Shown piece by piece: positions 45,699 to 54,736 of a stretch of 64,000 nucleotides of DNA; within the stretch, counting starts at the first letter, position 1, and each line of letters begins with the position of its first letter. The position numbers were made by a program, and so were the translations under genes. This DNA comes from Hyphomicrobiales bacterium (GTDB lineage: Bacteria > Pseudomonadota > Alphaproteobacteria > Rhizobiales > HXMU1428-3): positions 1 through 64,000 of the forward strand of contig JAJFHX010000037.1 in the NCBI GenBank assembly GCA_021775425.1. The letters are read 5' to 3'. The notes beneath the pieces were generated by a model. That model searched no databases and was not told the origin of the DNA. It was given only the letters and a program-made list of their open reading frames with translations.

Positions 45699-47036
45699 AT
45701 GACTGTTATTACGCGCTTCGCGCCAAGCCCGACGGGCAAGATTCACATCGGCAATTTAAGGCCAGCGATTATCAACTGGATGTTTGCTAAATCTGCTGGC
45801 GGGCAGTTCATGCTCAGGCTTGATGATACGGATCAGGAACGCTCGACTGAGGCTTATGCTGAGGGGATTAAGACAGATCTTAAATGGCTTGGGCTAAACT
45901 GGGATATTGAGGCGAGCCAGTCGAAACGGTTTGATAAATATGATGCTGTTGTGGAGCGGTTGAAAGAAGAGGGGCGGCTTTACCCTTGCTTTGAAACGGC
46001 AGATGAACTTGAGCGCAAACGCAAGCGACAAATGGCGCGCGGGATGCCACCTGTATATGATCGCTCTGCGCTAGAATTATCGGATAAAGACCGGGCTATA
46101 CTGATAGCTGAGGGGCGCACGCCGCATTGGCGGTTTAAACTTGAAGACAAAAGTGTTGTCTGGCAGGACCTTGTTCGGGGTGAGCAATCTATTGAAGCAA
46201 GCTCGCTTTCTGATCCGATCCTTATTCGTGAAGACGGAACTTATCTCTATACTTTGCCGAGTGTGATTGATGATATTGAATTTAAGGTCAGCCATGTTAT
46301 TCGCGGTGAAGACCATGTGGCGAATACCGGGGCGCAAATTCAGATATTTGAAGCCTTGGGTGCTGAGCCACCGCAATTTGCACACCATAACCTGCTGGTA
46401 GGTAAGGATGGTGAGGGATTATCAAAACGGCTTGGCAGCTTATCGATTGAATCATTTCGTGAAGACGGGTTTGAGGCGATGGCTGTTGTCAGCCATGCGG
46501 CGACGATTGGTTCGTCAAACCCGATTGTTCCGCATCAATCAACTGACAGTATTGCTTCAGAATTTGGTTTTGAAAAACTGAGCCGTTCACCGGCGCGGTT
46601 TGATGTGGCTGAACTTGAATTGTTGAATGCCAAACTCTTGCATGAGATGGATTTTTCTCTGGTTGAGGCGCGCCTCTCAGAGCTGGGCGTTGAAGGTGGT
46701 GAAGCGTTCTGGAATGCGGTGAAGGGGAATATTGAGAAGTTTCAGGATGTCAGTTTCTGGTGGCAGGTTGTTGAAGGACCGATTGAGCCGGTGATTGAGG
46801 ATGCTGAGTTTTGCAGCAAAGCGGCTGATCTACTGCCTAAAGGTACTTATGATGAGGAGAGCTGGAGTGCGTTTACCGGGGCTGTGAAAGAGGCAACCGG
46901 CGCGAAGGGAAAAGCTTTGTTTCATCCGCTGCGCCTGGCTCTTACAGGGCAGCCGCATGGGCCTGAGTTAAAGTTTTTGTTGCCATTGATCGGGGAGAAG
47001 AGGGCCGCGGGCCGGTTACGCGGAGAAGCGACCTGA
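45699..47036 (+). CDS. gltX: Glutamyl-tRNA synthetase
   Basis: Class I synthetase of 445 residues. HIGN at 16-19 is the HIGH box; the KMSKS-equivalent is LSKRLGS at about 240-246. The conserved Rossmann stretch FAPSPTGKIHIGNLRPAI is intact. Alphaproteobacteria often carry two gltX paralogues, one charging tRNA-Gln for the amidotransferase route; which this is cannot be told here. The length excludes the short GluQ form. Confidence 0.93.
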   Translation: MTVITRFAPSPTGKIHIGNLRPAIINWMFAKSAGGQFMLRLDDTDQERSTEAYAEGIKTDLKWLGLNWDIEASQSKRFDKYDAVVERLKEEGRLYPCFETADELERKRKRQMARGMPPVYDRSALELSDKDRAILIAEGRTPHWRFKLEDKSVVWQDLVRGEQSIEASSLSDPILIREDGTYLYTLPSVIDDIEFKVSHVIRGEDHVANTGAQIQIFEALGAEPPQFAHHNLLVGKDGEGLSKRLGSLSIESFREDGFEAMAVVSHAATIGSSNPIVPHQSTDSIASEFGFEKLSRSPARFDVAELELLNAKLLHEMDFSLVEARLSELGVEGGEAFWNAVKGNIEKFQDVSFWWQVVEGPIEPVIEDAEFCSKAADLLPKGTYDEESWSAFTGAVKEATGAKGKALFHPLRLALTGQPHGPELKFLLPLIGEKRAAGRLRGEAT

Positions 47037-47286
47037 GCTGATGGCCGGGCACAGACATAGTGACTGCTGGGTTCAGATAGGTTTTGGTTTCGTCTTGCTT
47101 AGCGCTGTGTAGGCTTTGTCGTTCTGAATGCCGGACTAAAATATGAATGTCCAAACATTATTTGAGGGTGCAGCAAAAACCTCATTAAACAGGAATATGG
47201 ACGAAGCAACCAGGATTGTTGTCATTGCTATAAATTTGGTTAGACTCATTTCTACTCTCTGAAATTAAATACTTGATATATAAGTT

Positions 47287-47325
47287 TGAGGAGATCTAAA
47301 TTCATGACAAATTTAGATCTCCTCA
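47287..47325. repeat. 16-bp perfect hairpin
   Basis: TGAGGAGATCTAAATT (47287-47302) pairs with 47310-47325 around a 7-nt loop. No T-run follows on either strand. It lies just past the stop of the remnant outer-membrane gene on the minus strand, where a terminator would be expected. Confidence 0.6.
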
Positions 47326-47358
47326 GGTTAGAAGTAACGGTTGTATGCCGCGTCAGTA

Positions 47359-47699
47359 CTAGAAACCAAATCCAACGCTCACACCCCCGCCTACTTCAGT
47401 AACTGAAACTATGTCGCTGTCTTTAAGCTTTACCCAGGTATGAATGAATAATAGACCTCAACCGGCCATTTTTCGTCTTCAGAAAAAGTGTCATCATTTT
47501 TATTGGGATCACTCATATCTGATTTTTCCTGATGCAAAGCAAGTTTGACAGGAGGCGTTATTTTTTTAATGGAGTAATGATTGGATCTATTGATGGTTGT
47601 TCTTGTGGTTTTTTGCACAATAGATTCTGTACTGTGCTGATCAGTATCATCAGCACGATTATAGGCAGCTTTTTTTAATAATTTCGACATTTTCCACAC
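47359..47699 (-). pseudogene. Possible frameshifted remnant of an outer-membrane protein gene
   Basis: One minus-strand frame (47430-47699) runs into WPVEVYYSFIPG and stops. A second frame overlapping it continues IHTWVKLKDSDIV and ends VGGGVSVGFGF at stop 47359-47361. A terminal aromatic residue in an alternating beta-strand is the signature of outer-membrane beta-barrel C-termini. One inserted base near 47443 would join the frames as VYYSIHTWVKL. No signal peptide is visible in the upstream part, so only a fragment remains or the 5' end is unrelated. A sequencing error is also possible. Confidence 0.35.
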
Positions 47700-48172
47700 T
47701 CACTTACTATACGCAATACTCAACTTCGTAATGTGTTGTGGCCTCAATCTAAGTTATTTGTTTTCAAAATCCCTTTGTTGTCGTTCTATCTGCAGTTGTT
47801 CTTCAATTTTGTCCCCACAAAACTTTATGCAAATAAATCAATGGCTTGCTATTGCCAGTTCGTTTTATTACTGGTTAGCCGGATGTAAATTTGTTCGTTT
47901 TTTCTTAAGTTTTATTAACATTTTTGGAACTTACAACCTATGAGAGCTTTGCCGTTTACAATTTGTTTGGCAAATTAAATGTGGATATCTGATGTTCAAA
48001 GAGATGTATTTTCATTATATGTGGCTAAAAAGATACAATGAGGCCGCGATGGGTTACTTTTTTGGTTTAAAACTCAGATCACATCTGGTGTTCGTAAACG
48101 GGCGGCAGTCTTTTTGTGGTTCGTAGGGAATGGTTGTCGTGGTTCTTAACAAAGTGGTTGCTCTAAATCGGA

Positions 48173-48207
48173 AATAGAGTGACCGGTTTTTATGGCCACT
48201 CTATTTT
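48173..48207 (-). terminator. Terminator-like hairpin downstream of the GNAT gene
   Basis: AATAGAGTG (48173-48181) pairs with CACTCTATT (48197-48205), and CC/GG extends the stem past one mismatch. Short T-rich tails occur on both strands. It lies 60 nt beyond the GNAT stop, so minus-strand termination is the likeliest use. Confidence 0.55.
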
Positions 48208-48266
48208 GAAAGTATATAACTTTCACTTCTCAAGATTATTTTTGATCATCATTTTAGGTGCGATAG

Positions 48267-48851
48267 TCAGCCAGGAATTTTAATTTCCGGCTGAAGGTGT
48301 GATGATTGACTGTTGTTGATGGGATGCTCGAGGTCGAATTCAGGGAGTGGTTTTAACTCGGGTGTTTTCGACTTGCGCATATAGGTGATTGGTATGTCTG
48401 GCCCGGCAGGCGTGTTTAATGAACCGTGCGAACTGGTTTTGTAGCCAAGGCTTTCAAAAAAGTTTGCAGCGCTGACGCTTGTCCTGACACTGAACTGCTC
48501 GAAGCCGGCGTCGGTTGCTCTTTGTTCGGCATGTTCCACCATCATTCGACCAAGGCCGAGGCCAATGTAAAAAGAGTGAATGTATATTTTGCGCATACGT
48601 GCGGTTGAGCGATTGTCGCCAGAGGCGCACCAGCCGGCTGTGCCGATCAGCATATGATTGTGCCACAAACCATAGAGGCTGCAGTTCATGCATTCACGAA
48701 CATATTCAACTGAATTTATTCTTGATAGATATGCGTTTATTTCTTCTTCTGTGTGATGTTCAGCGCCGCACATTTTAAATGCTGAGCTGTGCAGATAACG
48801 AACATCTGCGAGATCATCTAACCCGATCGGGCGTTTTACTAAATTCAACAT
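48267..48851 (-). CDS. GNAT-family N-acetyltransferase
   Basis: A 194-residue acyltransferase. The acetyl-CoA pyrophosphate loop appears as YIGLGLGRMMVEHAEQRA (about 94-111), with beta strands on both sides (LYGLWHNHMLIGTAGW, FSVRTSVSAANFFESLGY). A 40-residue polar tail follows. The substrate is unknown; it stands alone, with a perfect TTATCCACA DnaA-type box about 80 nt upstream. Confidence 0.85.
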   Translation of the reverse strand: MLNLVKRPIGLDDLADVRYLHSSAFKMCGAEHHTEEEINAYLSRINSVEYVRECMNCSLYGLWHNHMLIGTAGWCASGDNRSTARMRKIYIHSFYIGLGLGRMMVEHAEQRATDAGFEQFSVRTSVSAANFFESLGYKTSSHGSLNTPAGPDIPITYMRKSKTPELKPLPEFDLEHPINNSQSSHLQPEIKIPG

Positions 48852-48930
48852 GATAAAGCCCTCCCAATACTCATGTACTAATGGGTTTAGTGTAGGAGGG
48901 CGTTAAGACAACAAGTTGACAGTAAGATGT

Positions 48931-48939
48931 TTATCCACA
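48931..48939 (+). promoter_or_regulatory. Single perfect DnaA-type box
   Basis: TTATCCACA is identical to the strong DnaA-binding consensus. It is isolated in the interval between the GNAT and DUF2865 genes, so it may be a titration or regulatory site, or chance. Confidence 0.3.
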
Positions 48940-49087
48940 ACTGAGAGTTAAGCTGAGACAAATGTCATTAAACTGTTGTGTGTCAGATGTTTGAAGTGAA
49001 CGGTGCGATTTAAAGATTATGCCACATTTTGATATATCAGAAATATCTGATGTCAAAATTGTGTTCTTTGATTTGTGCCTGCTCGAT

Positions 49088-50137
49088 TTATTTTGCTTTG
49101 CCATCGAGCTTTGAGCTCTCAGCTTTTTTATCAGTGGGAGCTACATTTTCCAGTTTGGTTTTTTCAAGCTCTGACTGATCCAGCTCAGTTTTTTTGATTT
49201 CTTTGGCAGGGTCCAGCGCTGGTTTTGCTTCAAGTAAAACGGGATCATATTCAGTGGCTTTGCAGGAGCAGCCTTTGACAAATTCTTTTTTAAAGCGCCA
49301 GGCATTTTTCAGGTCAGCATAGGACTGGCCATCGATGCCGTACATTTGCTCTGGTGTGCCGCCGGGGTTGGGGTAGGTGAATAATTTAGCTGGTGCGGCA
49401 CATTTGGACTGGCACACATTTTCATCCTGACTGAAACGGTTCTGGGTGGTGGCAAAACTCATCGGGAAATAATAGCCATCACACATTCTGACGCAAAGGG
49501 TTCTGTGTGTGGCAAACTGAAAGCGATCATCGGGGTTGTAGTCCGGGTCGGGTCTTGTGCCACCAAAGAAGGCGTCATCAAACCAGTTATTGAAACTGTT
49601 TCTTTTGCGGGCCTCTTTTTCATATTGATAACCGCATTTGTTGCGGGCCAGTGCCTGGATCAGATCTGTTCGCTGGTGTTTTTTATTGCTGCCTGACTGG
49701 ATTGACCTCTCCATTTGGCGGTTCAGTTTTTCCAGTTGTCTTTTGGCATTTTGAATTTTTCTGTGAATGCGGATGCAGCGCGGCGTGCGGCGTAATTCTT
49801 TTGAGAAGAAAAACTGCTGATAACAATTGCGGCGGTCAGCTTCATTGTTAAGGCGGTGATACACATTTTCAACATTGCGGATGCTGATTTTAAGTTTGGC
49901 GCGATTGTCGCCCGGGCCCTGTTCACTTTGGTATGTTTTGGCGAGTTGGCCTTCAAGGCGCAGACAATATTGCTGATGCTCGGGGCTGCGTTGCTGGGCG
50001 TTTGATGGGGTGCTTAAAGGAGATAATAGAAGGCAAAGCAAAGCAGTGAGAAACAATTTTGTTTTCAGACGATTTGCTTTGTGCCCAGCTAATCCGTTCT
50101 GGCCAAAACTAACAGGCATAGCAGTTGAATGTGCCAT
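49088..50137 (-). CDS. DUF2865-domain secreted protein
   Basis: A 349-residue exported protein of unknown function, typical of Hyphomicrobiales. A signal peptide (LFLTALLCLLLSPLSTPSNA) is followed by a basic coiled-coil-like region with paired Cys, and then the DUF2865 core: TLCVRMCDGYYFPMSF, a Cys cluster (NVCQSKCAAPA) and PGGTPEQMYGIDGQSYADL. The last 60 residues are Lys/Glu/Leu-rich. The frame is open to 50209; ATG 50137 with AAGGAA six bases upstream is preferred. Confidence 0.85.
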   Translation of the reverse strand: MAHSTAMPVSFGQNGLAGHKANRLKTKLFLTALLCLLLSPLSTPSNAQQRSPEHQQYCLRLEGQLAKTYQSEQGPGDNRAKLKISIRNVENVYHRLNNEADRRNCYQQFFFSKELRRTPRCIRIHRKIQNAKRQLEKLNRQMERSIQSGSNKKHQRTDLIQALARNKCGYQYEKEARKRNSFNNWFDDAFFGGTRPDPDYNPDDRFQFATHRTLCVRMCDGYYFPMSFATTQNRFSQDENVCQSKCAAPAKLFTYPNPGGTPEQMYGIDGQSYADLKNAWRFKKEFVKGCSCKATEYDPVLLEAKPALDPAKEIKKTELDQSELEKTKLENVAPTDKKAESSKLDGKAK

Positions 50138-50529
50138 GGTATGTTCCTTATTATTTTGTGCCGGGCTATTTACAGGTGTTGTGCTTAGCCTCTTATCTCG
50201 CGCTATCATAGATTCCAGATCCGGATTTGTAATTTGTTGCAGTTCAACCTCTTATTTGATCTGCAATTTTGTATTATAACGAAAATGCGGATCAATTAAG
50301 GTAAATTCATGTGTAAAAGACGCAGCAACTGGTATTTCTGCCACTATTTATTCATGTGGCAGATATATTCCCCATCTGGATTCTGATGCAAATATGTAAA
50401 GGATCAGTGAAGTCTGACATTCTTAGGGGTGATTGTTGACCTTTTGATGTTTCGTCAGGCATAAAGCTGTGCCCTTAGATTTTTGTATGATATTCAGAAC
50501 AGTGAACTTTAGTAATCAGGAACAATAGA
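50138..50529. other. DUF2865-cysS divergent region with one hairpin
   Basis: No gene is seen in 392 nt. TCTGCCAC (50337-50344) pairs perfectly with GTGGCAGA (50356-50363) around an 11-nt loop, in AT-rich surroundings. AGGAA at 50518 is the cysS ribosome site. Confidence 0.45.
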
Positions 50530-51894
50530 TTGACGATAACTCTTTATAATACGCTGGCACGACAGAAGCAGGTGTTTGAACCTATCAATGCAGATCAGGT
50601 GGGGATGTATGTTTGCGGACCGACGGTTTATGACTATGCGCATATTGGCAATGCGCGGCCAGTGATTGTGTTTGATGTGCTGTTTCGGTTGCTGAGAGAA
50701 GTTTATAGCGAGACCCATGTGAAATATGTGCGCAACATCACCGATGTTGACGACAAAATTATTCAGCGCGCCAAAGATGAAGGCATCGATATTCGTGAGT
50801 TAACTGAAGGCACGAATGCGCAGTTTCAGGCAGATATGACGGCGCTGAACTGCTTGCCGCCCACTGTTCAGCCACGGGCGACAGAACATATCGACCAGAT
50901 GGTTGAGATGATCAATGTGCTGATTGAGCAGGGTCATGCTTATCAGGCGGAAGGTCATGTGTTGTTTGATGTGCCATCAATGGCAAATTATGGCGCGCTT
51001 TCAAATCGCTCCGTTGATGAAATGCAGGCAGGGGCCCGGGTTGAAGTGGCACCTTATAAAAAAGACCCGATGGATTTTGTGTTGTGGAAACCGGCGCTGG
51101 CGGATGAGCAGGGTTTTGAGAGTGTGCTTGGACGTGGCCGCCCCGGATGGCATATTGAATGTTCGGCCATGTCAAAAGAGCATCTTGGTGAGGTGTTTGA
51201 CATTCACGGCGGCGGCATTGATCTTGTGTTTCCTCATCATGAAAATGAAATCGCACAGAGTTGCTCAGCGCATCAAAGTGAGGTTATGGCAAAGTTCTGG
51301 ATGCATAATGGCTATTTGCAGGTTGAAGGTGAGAAGATGTCAAAGAGCCTTGGCAATTTTATCACCGTGAATGAAGTGCTTGCTCACTGGCCGGGTGAGG
51401 TGGTGCGCCTTGCTATGCTGATGACGCATTATCGCCAACCGATTAACTGGACGGTGAAAAACCTCAAAGAAGCGCAAAAAACGCTTGATGGTTTTTATGA
51501 TGTGCTGGCTAGCTCTGCTGAAGACGAGGGGGCGGATGGTCTGGATGATGGGGATGGGGCTTCATCTAATGGGGTGCTGGCGGCACTTGAGGATGACCTG
51601 AATACACCCAAGGCGATTTCGGTATTGCATCAGCTAAAAGACCGGCCTTCTTTGCTGAAGCAATCTGCGAATCTGATGGGATTGCTGGAGATGGCACCAG
51701 CTGACTGGGCGGCATTGCGGAAGGTTGAACCTGAGGTTGACCCGGCTGAGATTGAGGCTTTGATCGCTGCGCGGATTGAAGCCCGGGAAAATAAGGACTG
51801 GGCCGAGGCAGACCGGATCAGAGATGAGCTGGTTTCCAGGAATATCGTTCTGATGGACGGGCCGGAAGGAACGGCTTGGGAAGTGAAGAGCTAA
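50530..51894 (+). CDS. cysS: Cysteinyl-tRNA synthetase
   Basis: Class I synthetase of 454 residues. Cys29 in MYVCGPTVY coordinates the zinc that selects cysteine; HIGN at 38-41 and KMSKS at about 268-272 are the ATP-binding signatures. The start is TTG 50530 with AGGAA seven bases upstream, an uncommon start but the only one matching the family N-terminus. A strong terminator follows. Confidence 0.96.
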   Translation: MTITLYNTLARQKQVFEPINADQVGMYVCGPTVYDYAHIGNARPVIVFDVLFRLLREVYSETHVKYVRNITDVDDKIIQRAKDEGIDIRELTEGTNAQFQADMTALNCLPPTVQPRATEHIDQMVEMINVLIEQGHAYQAEGHVLFDVPSMANYGALSNRSVDEMQAGARVEVAPYKKDPMDFVLWKPALADEQGFESVLGRGRPGWHIECSAMSKEHLGEVFDIHGGGIDLVFPHHENEIAQSCSAHQSEVMAKFWMHNGYLQVEGEKMSKSLGNFITVNEVLAHWPGEVVRLAMLMTHYRQPINWTVKNLKEAQKTLDGFYDVLASSAEDEGADGLDDGDGASSNGVLAALEDDLNTPKAISVLHQLKDRPSLLKQSANLMGLLEMAPADWAALRKVEPEVDPAEIEALIAARIEARENKDWAEADRIRDELVSRNIVLMDGPEGTAWEVKS

Positions 51895-51924
51895 GGCGTT
51901 TGCCAGAGAGTTTTGACAACTGAT

Positions 51925-51959
51925 AACGCACAATCAGCAATTGCTGATTGTGCGTTTTT
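51925..51959 (+). terminator. Rho-independent terminator after cysS
   Basis: A perfect 32-nt palindrome (51925-51956), with arms AACGCACAATCAGCAA and its complement, followed by T residues. The symmetry leaves almost no loop in the fully paired form, so the true hairpin opens at the AATT centre. Confidence 0.85.
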
Positions 51960-52134
51960 GTTCTTCGTTTCAAGTAACCTGCCAGTAAAACTTGTCTCTT
52001 GAAATTAAGAATGTGTTGTTCTGTTAACTGAGCTTCATTTATAGACTATGTTCTGCTTGCATTGGACTGGCTCTCTGCTTATGGATAGGGGCTTATTCAG
52101 CAAGTAGATTTATTATTTTCAGGAACGTGGTGCT

Positions 52135-53751
52135 GTGGATCAGGTTAAAGAGCGGATATATTTATTTGACACGACATTGCGCGACGGAGCGCAGACGCAG
52201 GGCGTTGAGTTTTCTCTGGATGATAAACTGCTGATTGCCAGTGCTCTTGATGGTCTTGGTGTTGATTATATTGAAGGGGGCTACCCCGGCGCCAACCCGA
52301 CTGACAGTGCTTATTTTGAAACTCAACATGATTTTAAGATGGCAAAAAACACAGCGTTTGGGATGACCAAGCGGGTTGGCAGATCCATTTCAAATGATGC
52401 CGGCTTTCAGGCAATTCTTAATGCCGGCTCTGAGGCGATTTGCCTTGTGGCTAAAACTTCTGATTATCATGTGCGGGTGGCGCTTGGTGTTGAGAAGGAA
52501 GAAAATCTTTCATCAATTAAAGAAAGTGTTGAGGCGATTGTTGCTGAGGGACGTGAAGCGCTGATTGATTGCGAGCATTTTTTTGATGGGTACAAATCAA
52601 ACGCGGATTATGCACTTGCCTGTGTCAGGACGGCATATGAGGCTGGTGCGCGCTGGGTTGTTTTGTGTGATACCAATGGCGGGACATTGCCGCATGAAAT
52701 TACCGACATCGTCAGGAAAGTCACGGAAATGGTGCCGGGTGATCACCTTGGCATTCACGCGCATAATGACACGGAAAATGCGGTTGCGAATTCTCTGGCG
52801 GCCATTCGGGCCGGGGTGCGGCAGGTACAGGGCACGTTAAACGGTCTTGGCGAGCGTTGCGGTAATGCGAACCTGACATCGATTATCCCGACATTGTTGC
52901 TGAAACCGGATTTTGCTAATTGTTATGAAATCGGCATTGGGGCTGAACATCTTTCATCTATCACTCATGTTTCGCGGCTATTAGATGAAGTGCTGAACCG
53001 GGCGCCTGATCAGTCACGGCCTTATGTCGGGGCATCTGCTTTTGCGCATAAGGGAGGGATACATGCGTCTGCCGTTCAGAAAGACCCTTCTACCTATGAG
53101 CATATTGACCCGGCGCTGGTTGGTAATTCGAGAAAGCTGCTGGTTTCTGGTCAGGCCGGGAAATCAAATATTCTGGCTGAGCTAAAACGGCTGAATATTG
53201 ATGTTGACCCTGATGATGACCGGGTGGACGCCTTGTTAAAAGAGGTGAAGCAACGATCTAGTGCAGGCTATGTTTATGATGGGGCGGATGCCTCTTTTGA
53301 ATTGCTGGCCCGGCGGCAGCTTGGGGAAGTGCCGCGCTATTTTGCTGTTGATAGTTTCAGGGTGATGGTGGAGCGGCGTTATAATTCAAGTGGTGAGCTT
53401 ATCTCTGTTTCTGAGGCGACGGTGAAAGTGACCGTTGACGGGGAAACGCTTGCACATGTGGGGGAAGGCAATGGCCCGGTGCATGCACTTGATCAGGCGC
53501 TTCGTAAAGACCTTGGCTCTTATCAGCCCTTTATAGAAGATCTTGAGCTGGTTGATTATAAGGTGAGAATTTTAACCGGTGGTACGGATGCGATCACAAG
53601 GGTGCTGATTGAAAGTGCTGACGCTTCGAATAAGCGATGGTATACAGTTGGTGTTTCGAGCAATATTGTAGATGCGTCATTTGAAGCTTTGGTGGATTCG
53701 ATTAATTATAAATTATTGCGTGACGGAGCGACGGGTCCAAAGGTCACGTAG
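52135..53751 (+). CDS. cimA: (R)-citramalate synthase
   Basis: Condenses pyruvate and acetyl-CoA to citramalate, the threonine-independent entry to isoleucine. The 538-residue protein starts with the HMGL-like barrel motif FDTTLRDGAQTQG and later has the metal-binding HAHNDTENAVANS; the C-terminal third is the LeuA-type allosteric domain. The N-terminal YIEGGYPGANPTD and overall length match the CimA family better than LeuA or NifV. It begins at GTG with AGGAAC upstream. Confidence 0.9.
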   Translation: MDQVKERIYLFDTTLRDGAQTQGVEFSLDDKLLIASALDGLGVDYIEGGYPGANPTDSAYFETQHDFKMAKNTAFGMTKRVGRSISNDAGFQAILNAGSEAICLVAKTSDYHVRVALGVEKEENLSSIKESVEAIVAEGREALIDCEHFFDGYKSNADYALACVRTAYEAGARWVVLCDTNGGTLPHEITDIVRKVTEMVPGDHLGIHAHNDTENAVANSLAAIRAGVRQVQGTLNGLGERCGNANLTSIIPTLLLKPDFANCYEIGIGAEHLSSITHVSRLLDEVLNRAPDQSRPYVGASAFAHKGGIHASAVQKDPSTYEHIDPALVGNSRKLLVSGQAGKSNILAELKRLNIDVDPDDDRVDALLKEVKQRSSAGYVYDGADASFELLARRQLGEVPRYFAVDSFRVMVERRYNSSGELISVSEATVKVTVDGETLAHVGEGNGPVHALDQALRKDLGSYQPFIEDLELVDYKVRILTGGTDAITRVLIESADASNKRWYTVGVSSNIVDASFEALVDSINYKLLRDGATGPKVT

Positions 53752-53774
53752 TTTACAATCCGAGTTATGAGAGA

Positions 53775-54392
53775 TCAGAGCCGTGACAGATTTTTTGCTT
53801 CTCCGCTTTCGGCTTCCATTGAATTGTTCAGATGATCGACATTTTGTTTTAACTGGTCGATGGTCTCGATTACTTTAAAATTCACTTCAAGACCTTTTCT
53901 GATAAAGCCTTCACTGCGCATGTCCTGTAGCAGGGTTAGAAAAGGCTTCCAGAAATTTTCACTGTTGAATAAGAATATAGGTTTCTGATGGGTGCCTAGC
54001 TGGGACCAGGTCATGGTTTCAACCAGTTCTTCAAGTGTGCCTATGCCGCCCGGCAGAGCGATGAAGGCATCTGCCCGCTGGTACATTTCAGCTTTTCTTG
54101 TGTGCATATCCTTCGTGACGATCTGCTCATCTGGCGCAAAATCGCCTCTCTGGTATTTCATCAGAAATTCCGGGATGATGCCGGTTACATTTCCGCCGTT
54201 GCTCTGGGTGGCTTTTGCGAGTGTGCCCATCAAGCCAAAATCACCCCCGCCATAGATGAGGCGGATGTTGTTATGTGCCAGATACCGGCCAAGTTCGGTT
54301 GCCATTGTTGCAAAGGCCGGGTTTTGCCCGGCACCTGAGCCACAAAAAACGCATATATTTGAGATTAAGCTGTTGTTAGCAATGGTTGACAT
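53775..54392 (-). CDS. LOG-family nucleoside 5'-monophosphate phosphoribohydrolase
   Basis: A 205-residue Rossmann-fold protein of the TIGR00730/LOG family, which releases the base from cytokinin nucleotides in plants and from AMP-type nucleotides in some bacteria. Key motifs are ICVFCGSGAG and PGGIGTLEELVETMTW (the PGGxGTxxE signature). The natural substrate here is unknown. It converges with cimA. Confidence 0.88.
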   Translation of the reverse strand: MSTIANNSLISNICVFCGSGAGQNPAFATMATELGRYLAHNNIRLIYGGGDFGLMGTLAKATQSNGGNVTGIIPEFLMKYQRGDFAPDEQIVTKDMHTRKAEMYQRADAFIALPGGIGTLEELVETMTWSQLGTHQKPIFLFNSENFWKPFLTLLQDMRSEGFIRKGLEVNFKVIETIDQLKQNVDHLNNSMEAESGEAKNLSRL

Positions 54393-54736
54393 GTCTGTTA
54401 TCTCGCTGCTTTCAGGTTTGCAAACTCAATGTTTGAGCTGAAACCAGACCAGATTTAGGGGTAAGGTTCTGGTGTAATTTTCAGGTCTCACTCAGAGTTG
54501 AAGTCGCAAAATTGGGGCGGAACTTGCCTTTTTGGCCTCTCTCACCTATATGTGGTGCACATTTGAAGTGTCTTATTGCGGCAACACTTAATTCTATGGC
54601 ATTGAAATCTAATGTTAAAACAATATTCGTTGTATTGTTGTAATATTATTGGAATGTTTTGAAAATCAGCTAAAATTGCAGATGTCAACTTGCTTTGGTA
54701 AGATATCACTAGTTTTGCGTTTGAAAGGTCTCAATT
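54393..54736. other. LOG-LysM divergent intergenic region
   Basis: No gene is seen in 344 nt. The part nearest the LysM gene (54600-54700) is strongly AT-rich and includes ACAATATT ... AATATTATTGG, a loose inverted repeat. GAAAGG just before ATG 54737 is a ribosome site. Confidence 0.4.

Larger units (their letters stand above)
47037..48266. other. Gene-poor 1.2-kb interval
   Basis: No intact gene with family features. It contains a strong hairpin (47287-47325), a probable frameshifted outer-membrane protein remnant on the minus strand (47359-47699), AT-rich DNA with spurious frames, and a bidirectional terminator-like hairpin (48173-48207). A 40-codon frame at 48004-48126 has no well-spaced ribosome site. 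Confidence 0.6.

Noticed and set aside
47731-47943. 70-codon frame in the gene-poor interval
   Set aside because: Its Cys/Ser/Phe-rich product looks like translated AT-rich non-coding DNA, and there is no ribosome site.
48004-48126. 40-codon frame ahead of the terminator-like hairpin
   Set aside because: The only purine-rich stretch abuts the ATG with no spacer, and no family is recognisable.
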